A stretch of DNA of 64,000 nucleotides, taken from Spirosoma rigui (GTDB lineage Bacteria > Bacteroidota > Bacteroidia > Cytophagales > Spirosomataceae). Position 1 is the first letter of the stretch, and the number at the start of each line of letters is the position of its first letter. Position numbers and translations under genes: made by a program. Below, piece after piece: positions 35,544-44,494 of the stretch. The notes under the pieces were generated by a model that was given only the letters and a program-made list of their open reading frames with translations, searched no databases and was not told the origin of the DNA. Location: the NCBI RefSeq assembly GCF_002067135.1, contig NZ_CP020105.1, positions 3,038,001 through 3,102,000 of the forward strand. Reading direction: 5' to 3'.

Positions 35544-36614
35544 TTACTTGATATAGCGGAAATCTTCGTTGCCTTTCAGGGCCAAGAGGGTTTCGTACAT
35601 GAGCCGGATCACGTTCTGAACATCATCCTTGTGCACGGTCTCGACGGTCGTGTGCATGTATTTCAGGGGTAGCGAGATCAGTGCCGACGCGATCCCTTCG
35701 GTTGCGTAGGCAAAAGCGTCGGTGTCGGTACCAGTTGACCGGCTGACGGCTTGCCGCTGGAAGGCAATGTTCTGCTGCTCGGCCACACCGATCAGGAAGT
35801 CGAGTACATTGTTCTGCACGGCTGGCCCGTAGCACAGCACCGGACCACCCCCGCATTTAAGATCACCCTGTTCCTTTTTGTCGTACTTCGGCGACTGCGT
35901 ATCGTGCGTAACGTCGGTGCAGATGGCCAGATTCGGTTTCAGTCGGCGGGCTATCATTTCGGCCCCGCGCAGTCCAATCTCTTCCTGAACCGCGTTGACA
36001 ACATACAGCGTGAAAGGTAACGTCACGTTATTCTCTTTAAGCAAGCGCGCTACTTCGGCAATCATAAAGCCGCCCATGCGGTTGTCGAGTGCCCGGCCTA
36101 CGTAGTATCGGTCATTCAACTCCGTCAGCCCATCGGTAAAGGTTGCGACGGTACCAACGTGAATCCCCATCTCTTCCACTTCCTGCTTCGTTGCCGCCCC
36201 AACATCAATGGTAAGGTCGGTCACTTTGGGGGCTACGTCCTTAGCCAGATCCCGAACGTGGATGGCTGGCCAGCCAAACACACCGTCTACAGGTCCTTTT
36301 TTGGTGTGGAGGTGAACCCGCATGGAAGGCGCAATCAGCGCATCAGAGCCACCATTGCGCCGGACATAGATGTAGCCATCGTCGGAGATGTAATTGACGA
36401 ACCACGAAATTTCGTCGGAGTGGGCTTCAATAACGACGCTGTAGTCCTTGCCGGGGCCGATGACGCCCACAGCCGTGCCGTAGGTATCGACGATGTACTC
36501 ATCGGTATAGGGTTTCAGGTAGTCGAGCCAGATTTGCTGTCCCGACGATTCAAAGCCGGTTGGCGACGCATTATTGAGGTACTTGTACAGGAATTTTTTA
36601 CTTTGTTCGTTCAT
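35544..36614 (-). CDS. M42-family metallo-aminopeptidase
   Basis: A 356-aa cytosolic dimetal aminopeptidase of the glutamyl-aminopeptidase/endoglucanase M family, usually forming large tetrahedral complexes that trim peptides. Likely metal and catalytic residues by family pattern: H65 and D67 (AHSDE), D178 (ALDNRMGG), E211/E212 (VQEEIGLRGA), D234 (CTDVTHD), and a C-terminal histidine in KYMHTTVETV. ATG 36614 is preferred over an upstream TTG at 36629. An exact TAnnTTTG promoter match lies 53 nt upstream. Confidence 0.92.
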   Translation of the reverse strand: MNEQSKKFLYKYLNNASPTGFESSGQQIWLDYLKPYTDEYIVDTYGTAVGVIGPGKDYSVVIEAHSDEISWFVNYISDDGYIYVRRNGGSDALIAPSMRVHLHTKKGPVDGVFGWPAIHVRDLAKDVAPKVTDLTIDVGAATKQEVEEMGIHVGTVATFTDGLTELNDRYYVGRALDNRMGGFMIAEVARLLKENNVTLPFTLYVVNAVQEEIGLRGAEMIARRLKPNLAICTDVTHDTQSPKYDKKEQGDLKCGGGPVLCYGPAVQNNVLDFLIGVAEQQNIAFQRQAVSRSTGTDTDAFAYATEGIASALISLPLKYMHTTVETVHKDDVQNVIRLMYETLLALKGNEDFRYIK

Positions 36615-36666
36615 GCAGGTAGAAAACAAGCGCTCGCCGGAGCAAGCCGTTCATCGGTAAAACGGT

Positions 36667-36674
36667 CAAATATA
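36667..36674 (-). promoter_or_regulatory. Predicted -7 promoter element of the M42 peptidase gene
   Basis: The minus strand reads TATATTTG, an exact TAnnTTTG match. It would give a leader of about 45 nt before ATG 36614. No well-placed -33 TTG is visible. Confidence 0.5.
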
Positions 36675-36841
36675 AGTAATCCGGCTGGTAACGCGGGCGC
36701 AAAACGGTTGCTCATTCCGGACAATTTCTCCGCCGAAAAGACGTATCCGGCAGCGGTAGCCTGGCCGCTTGGATGAGCCGTTATCGACCGGTAATCCGAC
36801 CGACTCAACCTGTCTTCATCCCAATAATACCGTTTGATGCC

Positions 36842-38743
36842 TTACAGCCCTACCCGCAGACCCGCTTGCCAGCCAATCCAGCCGGACCATTCGTGCCGGT
36901 CATTGCCAGGGCCAGCGGAAGTTGTCGGCAGAGCCGGCAGGTTAACCGAAGCCAGTGGGTTGTGAGACAGGTCATCTGCATAATAGGCATTCAGTGTAGG
37001 GCCGACCGACAGGCCCATGCGGGAGCCCAGCCTTTTTACCACGAGGGGGTTGAGCCGAAGCAGGAGATTGAGGGCCTGAACACCTTCGCTGGTGCGGTTA
37101 AGCTGATGCGCAAGCCCTTCCACGGCCAGCGACCAGGTCCGGCGCTCGCTGGTTTCGGTGCCCAGGCCGTAGCCGTAGCTCCACGTGTGGGTAGCCGGAT
37201 TCAGACCAGCAGTGAAGATGTTATAAAACGCACGGACACCTGTACGGAACGTGGCATTGATCGTTGTGACTTCGTTCGCTGATACGTCCAGATTCCGGTA
37301 ACCGTTCGTGTGGACGTAGCTAAAAAACCCGATGGGCGCTTTTTCCGACGAGTGGGCTACGTTCAGAAACCCGATTTGGCGACCGCTCACCACAGCCTGA
37401 GCGACGTTCAGAAATCCGCTAAGCTGATAGCCCGTGAGCTGACTGCGGGCGATGTTGGTGAACCCCGCTACCTGCCAGCCCACTATGTTGCCACCGGCCA
37501 CGTTGGCAAACCCCGCCAGCTGCATACCCTGCACGGTTTTCAGATTGGTATTCAGGAACCCGGCCACCTGCAGACCGTTCAGATTTCCGCCCACCGCGTT
37601 GAGAAACCCCGCTGCCTGTATGCCGTGGACAGTACCGGCGACTGTATTGACGAAGCCTGCCGCCTGCACGGGGCCCACATCACCGCGGTTGGTGTTGACG
37701 AAGCCCCCCAGCTGAACGCCCCGCGTGGTGCCGCCAACAAGATTGCCGAAGCCACCCAGCTGCACACCGGCCATGTCTCCGCGAACGAGGTTCAGGAAGC
37801 CACCCACTTCCAGTTTTCGCACGCCCAGCGAATACCCGATCAGGGCATTGACCGAATAGTCATTGATGATTCGTCCGCCCAGTACGCCGTTTGTGCCGAT
37901 GCCCGGCAGCAGCGATACCTGCCACGTTCGGTAAAGCGTATCACGGTCGAGGTTAATATCGGTTATCAGCTGTTTGGTGGACAGCGCCCACCGACCAATT
38001 GTCCGGCGGCTGCGGTCCAGAAACGACGGAGTCGCCGGGAGGCTGGCCGAGTCGGCGGAGGCAAACACGACCGGGCGCTCAGTCAGAACCGATCGGGTTC
38101 GGCTGGCCGAGTCGATGGGTAGCGGCCGGGTGTCCAGCGGGCTGACCGGTACGGGACGGGTCGATGGGCGGTCGGTTACGGCCGTGAGGTAGATGTTCTG
38201 CGGGTGCGAACGGCGGGAAGGTATCGTGAGCGATTGGCTGAGGTAGGCCTGTCGCCGGACCTCGAGTCTGATCTGAGGCAGGTCGGCGGGGAGTTTAAGC
38301 CGGTAGTATCCATATTCGTTCGACGTCGCCGACCGGAGGGATGTCTTTTCGAAGAGACTTACCGACCCGATACGTTCTGCTGATTGCCCGTCAATGACGT
38401 AGCCATCCAAGATGAAATCGCTGGCTTTTTCGGGTTCATCGGCCCGTAGCAGAATGACATGGTTACCGCGTGAACGCAGCCGGACTGACCCGCCAAATAC
38501 CTGTCCCAGCACGTCCCGAACGGGCCGGTTTGTGACCCGTATCGTCACCGGTTTGGTTTGGGACAGAAGAGCGGGATTATAGGAGAAGCTGAATTTGCCG
38601 GCCCGGCTGATGGCGGTTAGTGTCTGGGTCAGTGGTTCGTTGCGAACGTCGAGCGAAATCAATCGTTCGAGGGGCGGCAGGGATTGGGCCGCCAGCCCGC
38701 CCGACAGGCACAGGAAAAGGAAGAGTATTCGAATTGTGGCCAT
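36842..38743 (-). CDS. STN-domain surface protein with tandem 16-residue repeats
   Basis: A 633-aa exported protein. Signal peptide 1-20; STN domain about 23-100, the small domain that contacts FecR-type anti-sigma factors in TonB receptors; carboxypeptidase-regulatory-like domain about 110-190; a Ser/Pro/Arg-rich linker; then nine contiguous 16-residue repeats (314-457) of the form aGFxNxxxGxxxGxQx. The C-terminal ~150 residues look like beta strands. The repeat type recalls the LA_2272-like surface repeats (from memory). It is the last gene of a sigma-FecR-STN cluster and replaces the usual SusC-type receptor. ATG 38743 begins the signal peptide; upstream residues of the open frame are not needed. 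Confidence 0.8.
   Translation of the reverse strand: MATIRILFLFLCLSGGLAAQSLPPLERLISLDVRNEPLTQTLTAISRAGKFSFSYNPALLSQTKPVTIRVTNRPVRDVLGQVFGGSVRLRSRGNHVILLRADEPEKASDFILDGYVIDGQSAERIGSVSLFEKTSLRSATSNEYGYYRLKLPADLPQIRLEVRRQAYLSQSLTIPSRRSHPQNIYLTAVTDRPSTRPVPVSPLDTRPLPIDSASRTRSVLTERPVVFASADSASLPATPSFLDRSRRTIGRWALSTKQLITDINLDRDTLYRTWQVSLLPGIGTNGVLGGRIINDYSVNALIGYSLGVRKLEVGGFLNLVRGDMAGVQLGGFGNLVGGTTRGVQLGGFVNTNRGDVGPVQAAGFVNTVAGTVHGIQAAGFLNAVGGNLNGLQVAGFLNTNLKTVQGMQLAGFANVAGGNIVGWQVAGFTNIARSQLTGYQLSGFLNVAQAVVSGRQIGFLNVAHSSEKAPIGFFSYVHTNGYRNLDVSANEVTTINATFRTGVRAFYNIFTAGLNPATHTWSYGYGLGTETSERRTWSLAVEGLAHQLNRTSEGVQALNLLLRLNPLVVKRLGSRMGLSVGPTLNAYYADDLSHNPLASVNLPALPTTSAGPGNDRHEWSGWIGWQAGLRVGL
37373..37804 (-). 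repeat. Nine tandem 48-nt coding repeats (16 residues each)
   Basis: Inside the STN protein, residues 314-457 consist of nine uninterrupted 16-residue units, each opening with GGF, AGF or SGF plus xN and closing with GxQ(L/A/V/I) or a variant. Conserved Gly, Phe, Asn and Gln recur every 48 nt, while other positions and the third codon bases vary, so the array is old. A tenth partial unit (GFLNVAH) follows. Confidence 0.9.
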
Positions 38744-38805
38744 GATGCGTGTGTACGTTTGCCTGATGACCGGCCAGATGGCCAATACCCCCACGCTGTT
38801 TTCGT

Positions 38806-39843
38806 TCACCGGCAACCGTCGCCCGTCAGTATGCGGGCTTCGCCTTCGCGCTGAACGGTTAATGACAGCGTCTCGGCTACCACCGCCAGAATCGCGTCGA
38901 TGGATTCCTGGCCGAAATCGGCCGTCAGCCGGCAGCGGCCCAGCGTGGGTGCCGACAGCCGGATGTCCGTATCGTACACGTCGCGCAAGATCAGTACCAC
39001 TTCGGCCAGCGACGTATTGGAAAACGATAGTTTACCGGTCTGGTAGGCGAGCCGGTTGGCGTTAAGGGCTACGGGGCGCCGGATGGTATCAGTCGTCGCG
39101 AGGTAAGTTGCCTGCTGGTTAGGCGTCAGCACAACGGTCTGGCGGGGAGTGGCCAGCTGTACTTTGCCCGTTCGCACCGCCACCTGCACGCTGTCGCCCC
39201 TGGTCTGTACATTGAAGGAGGTACCCAGTACCCGCACGACTACGCCACCGGCCCGCACCCGGAAGGGATGCCGGGCGTCATGGGCCACCTCGAAGAACGC
39301 TTCCCCCGTCAGCGCTACGTCGCGGCTACTGTCGGCAAACGTTGCCGGATACGTCAGCCGGCTGTGGCGGTTGAGCAACACCTGCGACCCATCGGGCAGA
39401 GTCAGCTGCCGGGTGGCGTTTGTGCTGCTGGCCGATAGGCGCGCAACCGAAGGTGAGGAGTCGGCGGAGCGCGTATATCGCCAGACGGATACCCCTGCCA
39501 GTATAATCAGGGTAAGCATGGCCGCTACCCGGCCGTAGGTGCGCCAGGCGGTGCGGGTGGGTATTTGGGTCAAGGGAAGAGGGCTGTTGGCTGACGGAGC
39601 GACCGTTGTGTTGTTGTGCATTTGGGTTTTTACCCGCTGCCAGGCGGCTTCGGTATTGACCCGTTCGGGGCTGTTGAGGTGGGTGGCCGTGTGCCAGATG
39701 CGGGAAAAACGGTCAAACTCACGCTGGTTGGCCGGGTTGGTCAGCCAATGGCGTACCCGCTCGCCTTCGGCCTGAGAGGCTTCGCCCGCCAGGTATTTGC
39801 CCAGCAGGGCATCGTCGATCGGTGATTGCGGTTCGGTTGCCAT
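38806..39843 (-). CDS. FecR-family anti-sigma factor
   Basis: A 345-aa inner-membrane regulator. The cytoplasmic N-domain (1-100) holds the sigma factor. A single membrane helix lies near 104-123, then comes the periplasmic FecR domain (about 146-241, LPDGSQVLLNRHS and LTGEAFFEVAHD) and a C-terminal DUF4974-type domain (about 270-340). In known systems an STN domain of an outer-membrane protein signals to FecR, which then releases or activates the ECF sigma. ATG 39843 shares one base with the TAA stop of the sigma gene, so the two are translationally coupled. The STN gene starts 62 nt downstream. Confidence 0.92.
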   Translation of the reverse strand: MATEPQSPIDDALLGKYLAGEASQAEGERVRHWLTNPANQREFDRFSRIWHTATHLNSPERVNTEAAWQRVKTQMHNNTTVAPSANSPLPLTQIPTRTAWRTYGRVAAMLTLIILAGVSVWRYTRSADSSPSVARLSASSTNATRQLTLPDGSQVLLNRHSRLTYPATFADSSRDVALTGEAFFEVAHDARHPFRVRAGGVVVRVLGTSFNVQTRGDSVQVAVRTGKVQLATPRQTVVLTPNQQATYLATTDTIRRPVALNANRLAYQTGKLSFSNTSLAEVVLILRDVYDTDIRLSAPTLGRCRLTADFGQESIDAILAVVAETLSLTVQREGEARILTGDGCR

Positions 39844-40505
39844 TATGCCCCGGCCCCTCCGGCCAGCAAAAGTAAAAGTGGTAGATAGTCGCTTAACTCG
39901 GTGCGCAGGATACGGAGTGCTTTCCCGATCTGGTTTTCCACGGTTTTGGTCGCAATGCCCAGCCGCCCGGCAATATCTTTGTACGACAGCTCCTCGAAAC
40001 GGCTCAGTTCGAACGCCCGCCGGCACTGCTCCGGCAACTGGCCGATGGCCCGCTGTAGCCGACTGCTCAGTTCATCGGCCAGCAGGGACTGGCTCGGGCT
40101 GGTTGCCTGGCTGTATAGTTCGGCAGCGGCCTGCTCGCGGTGGGTCGCCTGGATGGACTGCTGACTGATTCGGTTGAGGCAACGGTTATGCACGGCCCGG
40201 TAGAGGTAGGCTTTCAGCGATGTTGTGATCAGCAGGGATTCACGCCGTTCCCAGATCGCCAGGAAAACGCTCTGGACAACTTCTTCGGCTTCGTCAGCAT
40301 CGCCCAGCAGGGGAGTTACATACCGGCATAAGGGGCTATAGTACTGACGGAATACGGTCTCAAACACCGCTTCGTTGCCGATGCGGATCTCGCCGATCAG
40401 GGATTCGTCCGGAGTCGTCTGCACAAAAGGAGCCGTTGTTGTCAGTGTCGTTGCGTGTTTTCGGTGATTTTTTGTGAAGACCACCGAAGCGGGATATACC
40501 CCCAC
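39843..40505 (-). CDS. FecI-like ECF RNA polymerase sigma factor
   Basis: A sigma-70 factor of the ECF class, up to 220 aa. Region 2 lies near residues 45-110 (AFE-like VFETVFRQYYSPLCRYV, DADEAEEVVQSVFLAIWE) and region 4 near 150-205 (LPEQCRRAFELSRFEELSY with its helix-turn-helix). The start is uncertain: the long frame begins at GTG 40505, but GTG 40424 (just before TTPDESLIGEI) fits the usual ECF start better. It has an unusual hydrophobic tail LPLLLLLAGGAGA. It probably directs transcription of its own cluster. Confidence 0.9.
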   Translation of the reverse strand: MGVYPASVVFTKNHRKHATTLTTTAPFVQTTPDESLIGEIRIGNEAVFETVFRQYYSPLCRYVTPLLGDADEAEEVVQSVFLAIWERRESLLITTSLKAYLYRAVHNRCLNRISQQSIQATHREQAAAELYSQATSPSQSLLADELSSRLQRAIGQLPEQCRRAFELSRFEELSYKDIAGRLGIATKTVENQIGKALRILRTELSDYLPLLLLLAGGAGA

Positions 40506-40624
40506 GCAAAGATGAAAAAAAATAAGGCGCTCCTCTATCGCCGATCTGTTCCCTGATTATTCGGCTACCCGTGAGCGTATGTATGTGCTGAAAAAGCGGT
40601 ACCGATTTCGCTCACAGGATTCGC

Positions 40625-41038
40625 TTAAAACCCGATTCGCTCCCGGCTCTGGCTGATGCCCATAGCTCGGGCCAGTTCCAGCGCAATGCGGTCGTCGTAC
40701 CGGCGCTTGTAAACCTCGGCTTCGAGCCGTAGCTTGTCCAGTTCCACCTGCTGTTTCTCCACCGTCAATCGCAATGTTTCCAGCTCGTGGTGCATCAGCT
40801 CATGCGACTGGTTATCAACGACCTGAGCCGATACGGCATCGTCGGTCATGAGCGTAACGGGCGATACATCGAGCACACTGGCGATCTGCGACAGGCGGGA
40901 GAGGGTAAGGTCGGTTTTGCCGCGCTCGATGTCGCCATAGGCCGTTGTCGAGAGACTAAGCAGATCGGCCATGTTCTCCTGCGACAGACCGCGCTGGAGC
41001 CGCTGCAACCGGATTCGTTCGGGGAGTGACTGTTTCAT
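40625..41038 (-). CDS. Xre/Cro-type helix-turn-helix regulator with C-terminal coiled coil
   Basis: A 137-aa DNA-binding protein. The HTH_3 domain covers residues 6-65 (LSQENMADLLSLSTTAYGDIERGKT is the helix-turn-helix, split here: LSQENMADLLSL then STTAYGDIERGKT). Residues about 78-125 are a charged heptad-like helix (HHELETLRLTVEKQQVELDK), probably for dimerisation. It is divergent from clpP across 242 nt. The target genes are unknown; autoregulation or control of clpP is possible by position. Confidence 0.82.
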   Translation of the reverse strand: MKQSLPERIRLQRLQRGLSQENMADLLSLSTTAYGDIERGKTDLTLSRLSQIASVLDVSPVTLMTDDAVSAQVVDNQSHELMHHELETLRLTVEKQQVELDKLRLEAEVYKRRYDDRIALELARAMGISQSRERIGF

Positions 41039-41280
41039 ATCAAGTCAAACTGATAATTTCTAAACGGAGACTGACAGGGTTTTTCAGTTGGATAACGCAA
41101 TTTTGTGCCGTTCGGTGCACAATAGTCGTCAGCACCCGAAGTCGGTTCTCCGGGTGTCCGGCGCAACGGCTGTTTTCCGGCGGGCGGTTTAAATTCGCCG
41201 TATTACATAAAACCTGTCTATAAAAAACCGAAACTTACACCACCTAATCATCGTTTTAAACCAAAGCGTAAAACCAAGAT

Positions 41281-41973
41281 ATGAATCTTCAGAACGAATT
41301 CCGCAAATTTGCCGTGCACCATATGGGCTTAAACGGCCTGACGGTGGATGGCTACGTGAACCACACGATCAATAACCACCACACCGTTGAGAACATGACC
41401 CGTTCGGTCATCGAAGAGCGTCCGATGAATTTCCGGGAGGTCGACGTGTTCTCCCGTCTGATGGCCGACCGGATTATTTTTATGGGTTTGCCGGTCGACG
41501 ACAACATCGCGAACATCATCGTTGCCCAGCTCCTGTTTTTGGAGTCGGCCGATCCGAAGAAAGATATCCTGATGTACCTCAACAGTCCCGGCGGCTCGGT
41601 CTATGCCGGTCTGGGTATCTACGATACCATGCAGTATGTACGGCCTGACGTTGCTACGGTTTGCACAAGCCTGGCGGCTTCGATGGGTGCTGTACTGCTG
41701 GCCGGTGGTGCAGCCGGTAAGCGTTCGGCGCTGCCCCACGCCCGGGTTATGATCCACCAGCCATCGGGCGGTGCGCAGGGACAGTCGGTTGATATGGAGA
41801 TCACCGTTCGGGAGATCGTAAAACTGCGTCAGGAGCTGTACGAAATTCTGGCGCACCATACCGGCCAGACCGTTGAACAGATTGAACTGGATTCGAACCG
41901 CGATAACTGGATGCGGGCCGAAGAGGCAAGAGCCTACGGGCTGATCGACGAAGTGCTGCGTCGGGAGAAATAG
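41281..41973 (+). CDS. clpP: ATP-dependent Clp protease proteolytic subunit ClpP
   Basis: Serine protease subunit that forms the two-ring barrel of ClpXP. The 230-aa protein has the catalytic triad S134 (in SLAASMGA), H159 (in MIHQPSGG) and D208 (in DSNRDNW). The N-terminal extension before the mature-like core (about 37 residues) is longer than in E. coli and may be a propeptide. It lies 305 nt upstream of clpX with its own terminator between, so the two genes can be expressed separately although they encode partners. Confidence 0.96.
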   Translation: MNLQNEFRKFAVHHMGLNGLTVDGYVNHTINNHHTVENMTRSVIEERPMNFREVDVFSRLMADRIIFMGLPVDDNIANIIVAQLLFLESADPKKDILMYLNSPGGSVYAGLGIYDTMQYVRPDVATVCTSLAASMGAVLLAGGAAGKRSALPHARVMIHQPSGGAQGQSVDMEITVREIVKLRQELYEILAHHTGQTVEQIELDSNRDNWMRAEEARAYGLIDEVLRREK

Positions 41974-41995
41974 TACCGGCGCTGTTGCCCGGACC

Positions 41996-42032
41996 AAGCG
42001 CGGAGGCACCCTGGGTGCTTCCGCGCTTTTTT
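41996..42032 (+). terminator. Intrinsic terminator of clpP
   Basis: A 15-bp stem AAGCGCGGAGGCACC / GGTGCTTCCGCGCTT with one G-T wobble and a 3-nt loop, followed by a run of six T. A classic rho-independent terminator 22 nt past the clpP stop. Confidence 0.9.
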
Positions 42033-42113
42033 GTGAAGCGCCGGCTGCGCGCGTACAGCATTGCCAGCTACACTATAGGGGCAAATACGTTTCCTGCTTA
42101 CCTTACCGATGAA

Positions 42114-42121
42114 TAACTTTG
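42114..42121 (+). promoter_or_regulatory. Predicted -7 promoter element of clpX
   Basis: TAACTTTG, an exact TAnnTTTG match, lies in the clpP-clpX gap after the clpP terminator. It would give clpX its own transcript with a leader of about 150 nt. No clear -33 TTG. Nothing else recognisable is seen in the rest of 42033-42278. Confidence 0.45.
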
Positions 42122-42278
42122 TCGTTACCTATCCGGCCACCCGCCGTTAGATATATCGGTTTATGAGCGATATTTACTTAACAAACACCGTTCAATAAAC
42201 GTTAAACAAACTCGGCAATGCCGCGTAAAACCGACTGCATCAACCGACTTAAACTATCTATTTACTCTGCAACCATTC

Positions 42279-43511
42279 ATGCCACAAATCAGTTGCTCGT
42301 TCTGCGGAAGGCGTAAAAACGAGGTGATGCTCTTGCTATCAGGTATCGATGCGCATATCTGTAACTACTGCATCGAACAGGGCCACCAGGTGGTTTTGGA
42401 AGAAATGCGCCCGCGAAAAAGTGAGCCTACGGAGGTCAAAATAAACCTGATCAAGCCCATCGACATGAAGCGTCACCTCGATCAGTACGTGATCGGGCAG
42501 GATGACGCCAAAAAGTCGATCACCGTGGCTGTATATAATCACTACAAGCGATTGATGCAGCCCAAGACCGATGACGATGTCACGATCGAAAAATCGAACA
42601 TTATCATGGTCGGTGAAACGGGGACGGGTAAGACCTACCTCGCCCGCTCCATTGCCAAGATACTTGAAGTTCCCTTCTGCATTGCCGATGCAACGGTGAT
42701 CACCGAGGCTGGCTACGTAGGTGAAGACGTGGAAACGATTCTGACCCGGCTCCTGCAGGCGGCCGATTACAACGTTGAAGCGGCCGAGCGGGGAATCGTA
42801 TACATCGACGAAATTGACAAAATTGCCCGTAAGGCCGACAACCCCAGCATCACGCGCGACGTGAGTGGGGAGGGGGTTCAGCAGGCGTTGTTGAAACTGC
42901 TCGAAGGGTCGGTGGTGAACGTGCCGCCCCAGGGTGGCCGCAAGCATCCGGACCAGCGGCTGATCTCGCTCAACACCGAGAATATCCTGTTCATCTGTGG
43001 TGGTGCATTCGACGGTATCGAGCGGCATATTACCAAGCGGATCAACACCCGGCCCATTGGTTTCTCGGGTGGCCGTCAGTTGAATGATACCTTGGAAAAA
43101 GGGCACCTGATGCGTTACATATCGGCCCTAGATCTGAAATCGTTCGGTTTGATTCCGGAACTGATTGGTCGGTTGCCTGTGCTCACGCACCTCGAAGCTC
43201 TGGACCGCGAAGCCCTGATGAAGATTCTGACCGAGCCCAAAAACGCCATCACCAAGCAGTACGATAAATTGTTCCAGATGGAGGGGGTAACCCTCACCTG
43301 GGATGCCAGCGCCCTGAACTACATCGTGGATCAGGCCCTGCAATACGGGCTGGGTGCGCGCGGACTCCGCTCCATCTGCGAGTCGATCATTACGGATGCC
43401 ATGTTTGAAGTACCCTCGCAAAGCAGCCTTAAAGAGTTGACGATCAGTTTGGAATATGCCCGCGAGAAGTTTGGTAAAACGGCTACGTATGAGCTGCGTT
43501 CGGCAGCCTGA
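42279..43511 (+). CDS. clpX: Clp protease ATP-binding unfoldase ClpX
   Basis: AAA+ unfoldase that recognises tagged proteins and feeds them to ClpP. A 410-aa protein with an N-terminal zinc-binding domain (C6, C9, C28, C31), Walker A GETGTGKT (112-119), pore loop GYVGED (145-150), Walker B IVYIDE (174-179), and the sensor and C-terminal AAA domain ending [15 protein letters not shown]. Length and motif order are normal. A terminator hairpin follows the stop. Confidence 0.97.
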   Translation: MPQISCSFCGRRKNEVMLLLSGIDAHICNYCIEQGHQVVLEEMRPRKSEPTEVKINLIKPIDMKRHLDQYVIGQDDAKKSITVAVYNHYKRLMQPKTDDDVTIEKSNIIMVGETGTGKTYLARSIAKILEVPFCIADATVITEAGYVGEDVETILTRLLQAADYNVEAAERGIVYIDEIDKIARKADNPSITRDVSGEGVQQALLKLLEGSVVNVPPQGGRKHPDQRLISLNTENILFICGGAFDGIERHITKRINTRPIGFSGGRQLNDTLEKGHLMRYISALDLKSFGLIPELIGRLPVLTHLEALDREALMKILTEPKNAITKQYDKLFQMEGVTLTWDASALNYIVDQALQYGLGARGLRSICESIITDAMFEVPSQSSLKELTISLEYAREKFGKTATYELRSAA

Positions 43512-43564
43512 ACCACTGTATGACGTTAGGGGTTGACCGATGAATGGAATCGGCAAGTCCCGGC

Positions 43565-43606
43565 ACGGCAAAAGCCCGATTTCGGATGAAGTCGGGCTTT
43601 TGCCGT
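43565..43606 (+). terminator. Intrinsic terminator of clpX
   Basis: A 15-bp perfect stem ACGGCAAAAGCCCGA (43565-43579) with TCGGGCTTTTGCCGT (43592-43606). The CGGGCTTTT run inside the 3' arm means a shorter A-stem-T terminator form is also possible, as is usual in this phylum. It lies 54 nt past the clpX stop. Confidence 0.82.
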
Positions 43607-43709
43607 TATAAATAGAGTAACTCGCTGGGCGGGGCGCCAACAAAGCAGTTGGCGGGTGGTTGATAGGCTGATAACTGTTTGTTCAACGCGTATCAATTCG
43701 CATTACGTC

Positions 43710-44303
43710 ATGAAAAAAAGTACTTCTCCGTTCGTCGTTGCATTACTCGTGCCGGTGCTCTTTGCCGCCTGTAGTCGCCCGGTGGCTTACGTTCAGAAAG
43801 GCCAGCGGGAAACGTTCGCCGTCACTGCGTCGCCCGCTCCGGTCGCCGTAGTAGCTGCCGATACTGAGTTGCCTGATCCCGACGCGCCCGTAGCTATGCC
43901 GACAGCCGCTGCGGTTTTAACACCAGCGGCTACGCTTGATCAGGTTGAGGCTCTGGTACGAAACGATCGGAATTTCTCGGCCGACCGGACCATTCAGAAG
44001 CGGCTCAACCGGGTGCGTTCACTGCTGGCAACGTCCGGATCGGCTATCAATGCATCGATACCCGCCGGAACGGTCAGAAAGGCCGGTTTGATGGAACGGG
44101 CAATGACAAAAAAGATTGACCGGCAGATCACAAAGAAATTTTCTCCTCAAAAACCAGCCCTCAATTCGGGTACGCTGGCTACGGGAGCTGTGCTGGTGAT
44201 CGTCGGCCTGCTGTTGCTGATTCTAACAACAGGTACGGCGGCTACCATAGGGCTAATTGCCTTATTAATAGGCGTAATAGCGTTGCTGCTCGGTCTGCTC
44301 TAG
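43710..44303 (+). CDS. Lipoprotein of unknown function with C-terminal hydrophobic hairpin, first of a tandem pair
   Basis: A 197-aa lipoprotein with lipobox FAAC (C21), then CSRPVAYVQKGQ. The middle is low-complexity Ala/Val/Pro (about 45-85). A helical, basic region follows (VEALVRNDRNFSADRTIQKR). The last ~50 residues form two strongly hydrophobic segments separated by a Gly/Thr turn. It is paralogous to the next gene (CSRPVAY, the VRND segment, KKIDRQI/KKIDKQI, hydrophobic end). I do not know the family. ATG 43710 is chosen for the signal peptide; the frame is open upstream. Confidence 0.75.
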   Translation: MKKSTSPFVVALLVPVLFAACSRPVAYVQKGQRETFAVTASPAPVAVVAADTELPDPDAPVAMPTAAAVLTPAATLDQVEALVRNDRNFSADRTIQKRLNRVRSLLATSGSAINASIPAGTVRKAGLMERAMTKKIDRQITKKFSPQKPALNSGTLATGAVLVIVGLLLLILTTGTAATIGLIALLIGVIALLLGLL

Positions 44304-44333
44304 GCTATAGTCAGGAAGATCAATGTCACCAAA

Positions 44334-44367
44334 AATAGCCCGGCTATGTCGTCATAGCCGGGCTATT
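44334..44367 (+). terminator. Terminator hairpin between the paralogous lipoprotein genes
   Basis: A 15-bp perfect stem AATAGCCCGGCTATG / CATAGCCGGGCTATT with a TCGT loop, 30 nt past the first lipoprotein stop. The A-run before and weak T-run after suit the A-stem-T style. It separates the transcripts of the two paralogues. Confidence 0.75.
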
Positions 44368-44494
44368 CTGCTATATACGGCCTTATACGTTCGCTCGGAT
44401 TTATCCACTATTTTCATTTATGAGATAACAATCCATAAGGTAGCCTGTTGTGTGGATGTTAACTCAATGTCTTACCATCAAAAAACAGTGATCT

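Noticed and set aside
37373-37804. 48-nt periodic repeats that could suggest a CRISPR array
   Set aside because: Units are contiguous with no spacers, vary in third-codon positions and translate into a regular 16-residue protein repeat.
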